The notes below the pieces were generated by a model. It was not told the DNA's origin and made no database searches. It worked only from the letters and a program-made list of their open reading frames with translations. A stretch of DNA of 24,214 bases from assembly GCA_000442015.1 (NCBI GenBank), contig KE561009.1, forward strand, positions 1 through 24,214, given 5' to 3'. Numbering within the stretch: the stretch's first letter is position 1; each line of letters begins with the position of its first letter. Made by a program: the position numbers and the translations under genes. Shown in pieces: positions 18,922-24,214 of this stretch. The DNA is from Rozella allomycis CSF55 (lineage: Eukaryota > Rozellomycota).

Positions 18922-19210
18922 AAAGAAACAAAAAACAAAGTATTTTTCAATAGTTTATTAAATGCCTATTTTATAAGTCGACTATAAACAAAAGATGACA
19001 CCATTTATGTAAAATTATCAGGTAAAAGCCGAATATCAAAATATTTTTTGGTGGGCATTTAAAGTNTGAACGGCCATAGGCAAATCATATAATAACATTG
19101 GCTAAAAGCTCAAAATTCAATTTATAGAAGTAATACGAAATTCAGTGATACTATGCAGTAAACATGATCTTTACGCAATTATGGCAATAACCGTTAAACG
19201 TTTTTATTAT
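18922..19210. other. Spacer between the 7TM paralogues
   Basis: 289 bp, AT-rich, with an n at 19066. No reading frame or repeat stands out. It must hold the 3' end of paralogue B and the promoter of paralogue A. Confidence 0.45.
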
Positions 19211-20035
19211 TTATATGAGGGCAGATTTTTTGATATTCTCCGGAACTTCTTCAGGCGCCTGTTTTGATGCGATGACGTTATTATGTCTTGATGTTAACGT
19301 CAAGTTTACTATTCCCAAAAATCTTAATCCACTCCGTATCATTTTAAAAATTTCTCTGTCATACATTGTCAATGTCACCAAGAGGAATGCCTGGAAAACG
19401 TAAAGAAAGATCAGCCCTTCATAGAATGGATCCAAATAGAGAATGAATATATATGCCAAATTATATCCACATATCAAAATAGATCTCAATAAATTGCCGC
19501 TTTTAAAGGCTGATGCATTTTCATTATCCGAATATTGCATAACGGCCTTGATGTTTAAGATGCTAATTAGCAAGTCAATCACGATCGAAGCAAGCGCACT
19601 ACATGTACCGGAAATTGGATCTGAGTATATTATACAATTTCCATTATCATCTAGCTCTCCAAAGCTAGCGACAGAATCGTATATGCTAACGCATGCGTGT
19701 AGGAAAATTATCAAAATAGATAGATATATTATTTTCCTCGGCTTTTTGAGAAAGACATAGACTTGATGCAACCAAACGACTTCGCAAGTAATTAATCCAA
19801 GGTAATAAGCTAAACAACCTAACAATATTGAAGTAAAACATGAACTTAAACTCTTCATTTCTGGCTGAACAATAGAATTGACGGCAAAAGTGGAATATGA
19901 TAAACTGGACAATACTTTAATGTAAGGAAGATATTTCCATGTAGTTTGGTTATTGTATTTATGTCTATGATATATCGACGATGACACCAGTATTGTACAG
20001 ACTGAAGTTGCCAGCTGCAATTCAAAATATACCAT
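19211..20035 (-). CDS. Seven-transmembrane protein, paralogue B
   Basis: Single exon, 274 aa, a tandem copy of paralogue A with over half of residues alike by eye. Blocks such as WLHQVYVFLKKPRKIIYLS, LDDNGNCIIYSDPISGT, MQYSDNENASAFKSGNLLRS and LTMYDREIFKMIRSGLRFLG match it. The start at 20035 corresponds to the Met after the N-terminal tail of paralogue A. The DNA just upstream still encodes a similar tail (FNPNVPYGELSKDFIIQ) but is shifted by one base and lacks an ATG, so this copy has lost about 19 extracellular residues or starts in an unrecognised way. It diverges from MECR with 75 bp between starts. Confidence 0.8.
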   Translation of the reverse strand: MVYFELQLATSVCTILVSSSIYHRHKYNNQTTWKYLPYIKVLSSLSYSTFAVNSIVQPEMKSLSSCFTSILLGCLAYYLGLITCEVVWLHQVYVFLKKPRKIIYLSILIIFLHACVSIYDSVASFGELDDNGNCIIYSDPISGTCSALASIVIDLLISILNIKAVMQYSDNENASAFKSGNLLRSILICGYNLAYIFILYLDPFYEGLIFLYVFQAFLLVTLTMYDREIFKMIRSGLRFLGIVNLTLTSRHNNVIASKQAPEEVPENIKKSALI

Positions 20036-20110
20036 TTTTGAATAATAAAGTCTTTGGATAATTCTCCGTATGGCACATTTGGATTGAATGTATACCTAGG
20101 GTGTTTGGAA

Positions 20111-21313
20111 ATGTCTAAATTTACAGAAGCAATTTGCTACAAAAGTTTTGGCAGCGTTTTAAATTCACGTAAGTTGATACCAATTATATTCTAGTGTACC
20201 TTGAACCAAATTGCAGTGTCTATCACCATTCTTATAAAAATGGCAAAGATTGGGTTAGAATTGGATTCCGAGCCACACCCATAAACCCTTCAGATATTAA
20301 TCAGATAGAAGGGGTTTATCCAGTCAAGCCCAACACATTTCCTGCGGTTGGTGGTAATGAAGGAGTAGCCCAAGTGCTGGAGATCGGACAACAAGTGAAA
20401 GATATCAAGGTTGGTGATTTTGTTATACCGAGACTGTCAGGCTTTGGTAAATACATTGATGTATAATGTTCAAGGGACATGGAGAAGGGAGACTATCTGT
20501 GATCCCGCTTGTTTGTTTAGGGTCCACAAATCGATTGGTTTGATTAATGCCGCCACGGTATCAGTGAATTTGTGCTCTGCATATCGAATGCTTCATGACT
20601 ACATTTCATTAAGCCAAGGTAGTTTTTATTTTACGGTTAGACAAGACGATGTAGTGATTCAAAATGCAGCGAATAGTGGTGTAGGAAAAGCTATAATACA
20701 AATCTGCAAACACAAGAAGATTAAAAATATCAACGTTATAAGGAAAAGGTAAGTTTGCTTTTTTGATGTGACAGGGAAACCACAGAGGAAAGCAACGCTT
20801 TAATGAATCATTTGAAACAACTTGGGAGTTCCATGACTGTTTTTGAAGATGATTTGATTAATAATGTCAATAAAGTTCAAGAACAAATCATGGAACATTT
20901 TAAAGTCTTGCCAATTCTCGGTTTGAATGCTGTGGGTGGTGAAAATTCTACAAACATTTTCAGACTTTTGAATAAGAATGGCGCTATGGTTACTTATGGC
21001 GCCATGTCCAAAAAACCAATAAAACTGCCTACTGGTCCATTCATTTTCGACAATAAGAAGTGTTTTGGCTTTTGGATGAGTCAATGGTACTCTGACTCTC
21101 AAAACAATTCCAAAAGAAGTGAAATGATGAATGATATTTGTTCAATGATTGAAAAGAGGGCGCTTTCTACCCTCGATTACAAGCTTTATTCATACAAGGA
21201 TTATCAAAGGGCGTTAGCAGAGAAATCGAAAGCAATTTTGATTTGGAATGAANGAGAAATCCAAGGCTATATTGATTTGGAATGAAGAAGATTTGGAAAA
21301 AATGAATAAATAA
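20111..21313 (+). CDS. MECR: Mitochondrial trans-2-enoyl-CoA/ACP reductase
   Basis: MECR carries out the NADPH-dependent last step of mitochondrial fatty acid synthesis, upstream of lipoate. Exons are 20111-20168, 20195-20446, 20475-20618, 20646-20748 and 20775-21313. The introns are 26, 28, 27 and 26 nt. The final exon contains an n at 21253 between two 33-nt copies. Collapsing them gives an in-frame 353-aa protein. Family marks are TPINPSDINQIEGVYPVKP with the likely catalytic Tyr, PAVGGNEGVAQV, GTWRRETICDP, the nucleotide-binding VIQNAANSGVGKAIIQI, GLNAVGGENSTNIFRLL and GAMVTYGAMSKKP. The first residues do not form an obvious presequence. Its stop is 7 bp from that of the convergent PPR gene. 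Confidence 0.9.
21220..21286. repeat. 33-nt coding segment present twice around an n in MECR
   Basis: 21220-21252 and 21254-21286 encode the same eleven residues, EKSKAILIWNE. They differ at four bases, all third codon positions and all synonymous. Purely silent change points to two alleles of one functional gene placed end to end. Confidence 0.8.
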
Positions 21314-21319
21314 TTTATT
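21305..21319. terminator. Back-to-back poly(A) hexamers of MECR and the PPR gene
   Basis: Plus-strand AATAAA at 21305-21310 overlaps the end of MECR. Minus-strand AATAAA at 21314-21319 lies directly past the PPR stop (21321-21323). Both 3' ends are packed into 15 bp, so the transcripts must overlap. Confidence 0.5.
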
Positions 21320-21320
21320 T

Positions 21321-23024
21321 TTAGTCTAAATTGAATATTTCTTCGTCTATAAACATGTAATTATTCGATAGAGCGGGTAAATTTAGCGCCTGCACGCTTG
21401 TCTTCTTTGACGGTCCATTCTTTGTTAGTCCATTTATCCAATGTTTGTGTATTGGTCTATGGCCATAGTAGCATCTAGCCAACTGCAAAATGGTTTTATA
21501 CAAACTTGACGCATAAGGTTTACTGGAATTGACGAGGGCAACGAGGATATCAATGAATGCAACTGCGCATTTGTCTGATGGATACAACTTGCAAGCTCTC
21601 TCCATGCTTAGCATTTCATTAAAATAAAACAGCGCGTTATCTAGATCATTAGACAGCAGATACGCTCTACACAATTTCACGTAAATCCTGCAGTCCTTGC
21701 CAGTCTTGAAATGTTCCATCATATCAAAAGTTTGCTTGGCCATTTCAGCATTAAAAGTGTCTCTATTAGAAAAGTGCGACATTATGGGCTGGAAGAACGA
21801 CTCTGTGATTTGCATTCCATTTTCAAAATGCAATTTATGTAGAAACTCAAACATTTCGCCATAATTCTTTGCTTTTAGTAATGAAGAGACAAACTGTGCC
21901 GAAATTATTGGATCGTGGCTGTCGAATTCTTCAAAATAGGATTTATAGATCTGTCTAGCGATTTCTAAATTCTGTGTTCCAATGTTGGCAACTTGCATCA
22001 GATTTCTATAAGTTTGTTCTGAAGGATAAATTTCGTTTGACTTGTCTTCTTTGAGCATTGAAAAATATCGGACTGCCTTGCTGAAATCTTTACTTTCAAT
22101 GCAAGACTCTATTAGCGCATCGTAAATGTATATATTTCTTGGAATGTTCTTTTTAACCATTTCATTAAAGTATTTATTAAGAATGTGTTTTTTGGATGGA
22201 ATTTTAGAAAGCAATCTAATCAGCCCTTCAAACGTCGTTGTTGATTCTAGTTCTCTCTGTACAATTTCATTCCATAAATTCTCCCATTGTCGGTCAAACG
22301 GTCTTAGTGTTATCCGCTTATCTTCTGGATCGTGTATAGGCCTACAACACAGGAGCAGCGCCTTGTACATTAGCGGCGACGGTGTGCCGTACTTGTTCTC
22401 GAACTGAGCCTTGTATCCCACCGCCAGCGCGACCCTATCCGGCATAATGGCTGATGACAGCCCCACAATAGCCCTCTCATATACCGCCCTGCCAACAACA
22501 ACACCGTGTCCTTGCATCAGCTCGATCAAATCCTTTATATCATGCAGCGAGAAATCATCTTCGAAAATCGAATTGGAAATAGAAATCAGAGATACGACTT
22601 CTTTTAGGATAGCCCCACTGTAAAACGACTTGTTGCCTTTCATCTTGCGGATCAGCGACGGCCATTGCCTGATCAAATACACTGGTGATCCTTCTTTTGG
22701 CATTCCCTTTTTCCTGATTGTTTTGGACAATGACCTGAGAAACTTTACATATGATCCCAGAATTTCGACGTATAGGGATTCTGAAGTGTTTGGATCGGCA
22801 GCGTCTACGAGTCTAGGAAACATTGGAATTAGTTTCATGTATTCTATATTCAGAGTATCGTCTTGTCGTATTTTCTGCATGGTGGCAATGACGTCTTTTA
22901 GAATTAGTGATTTTTTGGATGATAGGGGCAATTGGCGTGCTAATCGGACTATTTTCTCGACATTGGAGTGTTCTGTGAGAGCTAGAGATGACGAAAATCT
23001 TTGGAGTGTGTTGAATGTAAACAT
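21321..23024 (-). CDS. Mitochondrial PPR-like helical repeat protein
   Basis: Single exon, 567 aa. The N-terminus MFTFNTLQRFSSSLAL is basic and hydroxylated with no acidic residue, as in matrix presequences. From about residue 260 the sequence is a run of 35-residue helical hairpins typical of pentatricopeptide proteins, for example NIYIYDALIESCIESKDFSK, SEQTYRNLMQVANIG and CRIYVKLCRAYLLSNDLDNA. Such proteins bind organellar RNA. Proteins of similar size and arrangement include PTCD3/mS39, a mitoribosome subunit, but I cannot confirm orthology. No introns were needed. It diverges from nothing nearby: the 134 bp upstream abut the VPS39-like 3' end. Confidence 0.7.
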   Translation of the reverse strand: MFTFNTLQRFSSSLALTEHSNVEKIVRLARQLPLSSKKSLILKDVIATMQKIRQDDTLNIEYMKLIPMFPRLVDAADPNTSESLYVEILGSYVKFLRSLSKTIRKKGMPKEGSPVYLIRQWPSLIRKMKGNKSFYSGAILKEVVSLISISNSIFEDDFSLHDIKDLIELMQGHGVVVGRAVYERAIVGLSSAIMPDRVALAVGYKAQFENKYGTPSPLMYKALLLCCRPIHDPEDKRITLRPFDRQWENLWNEIVQRELESTTTFEGLIRLLSKIPSKKHILNKYFNEMVKKNIPRNIYIYDALIESCIESKDFSKAVRYFSMLKEDKSNEIYPSEQTYRNLMQVANIGTQNLEIARQIYKSYFEEFDSHDPIISAQFVSSLLKAKNYGEMFEFLHKLHFENGMQITESFFQPIMSHFSNRDTFNAEMAKQTFDMMEHFKTGKDCRIYVKLCRAYLLSNDLDNALFYFNEMLSMERACKLYPSDKCAVAFIDILVALVNSSKPYASSLYKTILQLARCYYGHRPIHKHWINGLTKNGPSKKTSVQALNLPALSNNYMFIDEEIFNLD

Positions 23025-23158
23025 TTAATGATTTCCAACGCCACTTGCCGTTTTGGGTATGCAACAGAAACAAGAAAAATATCTAAGTATTCTTTATTAT
23101 TTAGGGCATTTTAATTAAAGAATGAATTGATGAATTGCATATTTGGAATGCATCAAAT

Positions 23159-24214
23159 TTATTTACTTTTTGTACAATGGGTGTGCCTGATTTTATTGGC
23201 TTCAACGATGCAATCTACAGAGTCTATTGTTTTTAAGCAAATATGGCAAAAAGTGTTTTGATTAATGTTTACATATGAAGCATGATACCTTTTGGAGTAA
23301 TATTGTAATGAGAGTTGATTTAAACGTGAAGAATAAAGGTTTGATAGCATTTGTTGTTGACGTTGCTTTGACTGTTGAACTTGAACAATGTTTAGAATGA
23401 AAGATTTCAGTTGCAGAAGATTAGAATTTTCAGATAAATTTTGGATGATGAGAATTGGATCGATGTAGAGGATGTATTTTGAGAGGAATGATAAAAGATT
23501 ATCTTGTGAACAAATTCTATAAAATTTGAGTATTTTGATTACTGTTGAATATTGTTGAAAAAGTGATTTAGCAAATTGGGAACGTTTGAATTATTTGTGT
23601 TGATTAAATGATCTATTAAGAATTGAAACGTTTCTAAGTCTTTGTAAATGTTTAAAATTGTTGATAGACTTTGTTTGAGGTTGCCTTTCAAATTATCAAA
23701 AATATTTGACTTGTTACTTGAAACTGAAGGATTGAATTTTCAAAGTCAAATTCAATTGAATCAACAAAGTCTATTGAATAATCAAAGCAAACAGAAACAA
23801 GTTTGTACCTTTAAGTTTTAAAGAAAGGAAAGTTCATTACCTTTAATTTAAAGAGAAGTGAATTATATTACCTTTAACATGAAATAACTAAGCCCATTAC
23901 CTTTAATGTAAAGAGAAGTGAAATATATTACCTTTAACATGAAATAACTAAGATCATTACCTTGAATTACAATTATTTTCATGGGACTTTAAATAATCTA
24001 AAAAAGAAGGTTTGGGATTGTCCATTTCGATATATTCTTGTTCTTGAATTATTCTAATCAAAATCAATTTACCAGGGTCAATCATACAATCTAATTTAGA
24101 AAATTCCAATAAAATGAAAAATAATTTCTTGAGAATAAAAAGATCTTTTTCATTTAATTTCTTAAATTTTTTTGAATCAGATTTTGAATCTAGAAAGAAT
24201 TCTAAAACTTTTAA
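23159..24214 (-). CDS. VPS39/TGFBRAP1-like vacuolar tethering protein, 3' part
   Basis: The gene runs off the window edge; 283 codons are visible. Exons are 23961-24214, 23711-23808, 23543-23684 and 23159-23516. Two ordinary 26-nt introns lie at 23685-23710 (donor GTCAAA) and 23517-23542. A 152-nt intron array (23809-23960) sits between the first two exons. All join in one frame. The C-terminus matches the VPS39 zinc-binding end: FCHICLKTIDSVDCIVEANK, then IRHTHC, against CRVCNRRIGNSAFAVLPNG, then VVHYFC. The preceding helices (LLSFLSKYILYIDPILIIQN, then FILNIVQVQQ) fit the clathrin-repeat C-terminus, where animal VPS39 has LCFLEKYYDRLDPSKALEML. VPS39 is the HOPS subunit that binds Ypt7/Rab7; TGFBRAP1/Vps3 is the CORVET counterpart, so either is possible. 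Confidence 0.72.
23809..23960 (-). repeat. Array of five head-to-tail minimal introns without exons between them
   Basis: Read on the minus strand, five units follow each other: 23932-23960 (29 nt), 23901-23931 (31), 23872-23900 (29), 23841-23871 (31) and 23809-23840 (32). Each begins GTAAT and ends TTAAAG, so each boundary is AG|GT. Units 1+2 and 3+4 form a 60-bp tandem duplication; unit 5 is more diverged. Their lengths match or sit just above those of other introns here (26-31). Flanking exons join in frame only if all five are removed. Leaving any unit would add an in-frame TAA at once (AG|G TAA). Confidence 0.85.

Noticed and set aside
22126-23028. Plus-strand ORFs of 70-132 codons
   Set aside because: They are antisense to the single-exon PPR gene, which has a coherent repeat pattern and presequence.
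23771-23808. A sixth intron unit (GTACAA...ATAG, 38 nt) continuing the VPS39 array
   Set aside because: It has GT and AG ends, but its frame is open and continuous with the next exon, and removing it leads to an early stop. It is better read as exon.
23809-23960. CRISPR-like array
   Set aside because: The repeats are contiguous without unique spacers and begin and end with splice sites inside a eukaryotic gene.

Overview
The window is nuclear DNA of a compact eukaryotic genome: AT-rich, gene-dense, with the standard genetic code and spliceosomal genes. By joining exons so that the conserved protein families read through, I recovered about 40 introns. Every one is 26 to 31 nt long and none is shorter than 26. 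Neighbouring genes are often only 7 to 80 bp apart, and AATAAA hexamers frequently overlap or touch the stop codon. The gene set is opisthokont (cyclin H, Spc25, CNOT9, Sds3, actin-capping protein alpha, VPS39). A lineage-specific 7TM pair and large secreted/membrane proteins add a parasite flavour. A Rozella-like cryptomycete or a related zoosporic fungus-like parasite is my best guess. Dicyemids are also known for introns of about 26 nt, but their genomes are less gene-dense. This placement is inference.

Layout. 160-1190 (-) is cyclin H. 1205-1803 (+) is a mitochondrial DUF1640/CCDC90 protein. 2244-2567 (+) is an ASC-1/TRIP4-type zinc finger. 2635-3468 (-) is the kinetochore protein Spc25. 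3664-4585 (+) is CNOT9. 4630-6336 (-) is mitochondrial ClpX. 6465-7626 (-) is an Sds3/BRMS1-type Sin3-complex subunit. 7693-9651 and 9985-12013 (-) are two large proteins with a signal peptide, unlike ectodomains, an acidic linker and a shared C-terminal membrane segment. 12014-14480 is gene-poor: inverted and tandem repeats, a broken RhoGAP fragment and eroded reading frames. 14481-16928 (+) is an intronless 815-residue secreted protein of unknown function. 16977-18008 (-) is capping protein alpha. 18034-18921 and 19211-20035 (-) are tandem 7TM paralogues. 20111-21313 (+) is mitochondrial enoyl-reductase MECR. 21321-23024 (-) is a PPR-like mitochondrial protein. 23159-24214 (-) is the 3' part of a VPS39-like tethering subunit.

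The most unusual structure lies in the VPS39-like gene. Where one intron is expected there are five minimal introns head to tail (23809-23960), each a GT...AG unit of 29 to 32 nt, joined AG|GT with no exon between them. ClpX also appears to have a 26-nt intron ending in TG instead of AG.

Several single-n positions sit between two near-identical copies of the same sequence. Collapsing one copy restores the reading frame in two genes, so these are probably unmerged, divergent haplotype contigs rather than real duplications. Mitochondrial functions recur (ClpX, MECR, PPR protein, DUF1640 protein), so the organism keeps a working mitochondrion with mtFAS and probably a ClpXP protease.
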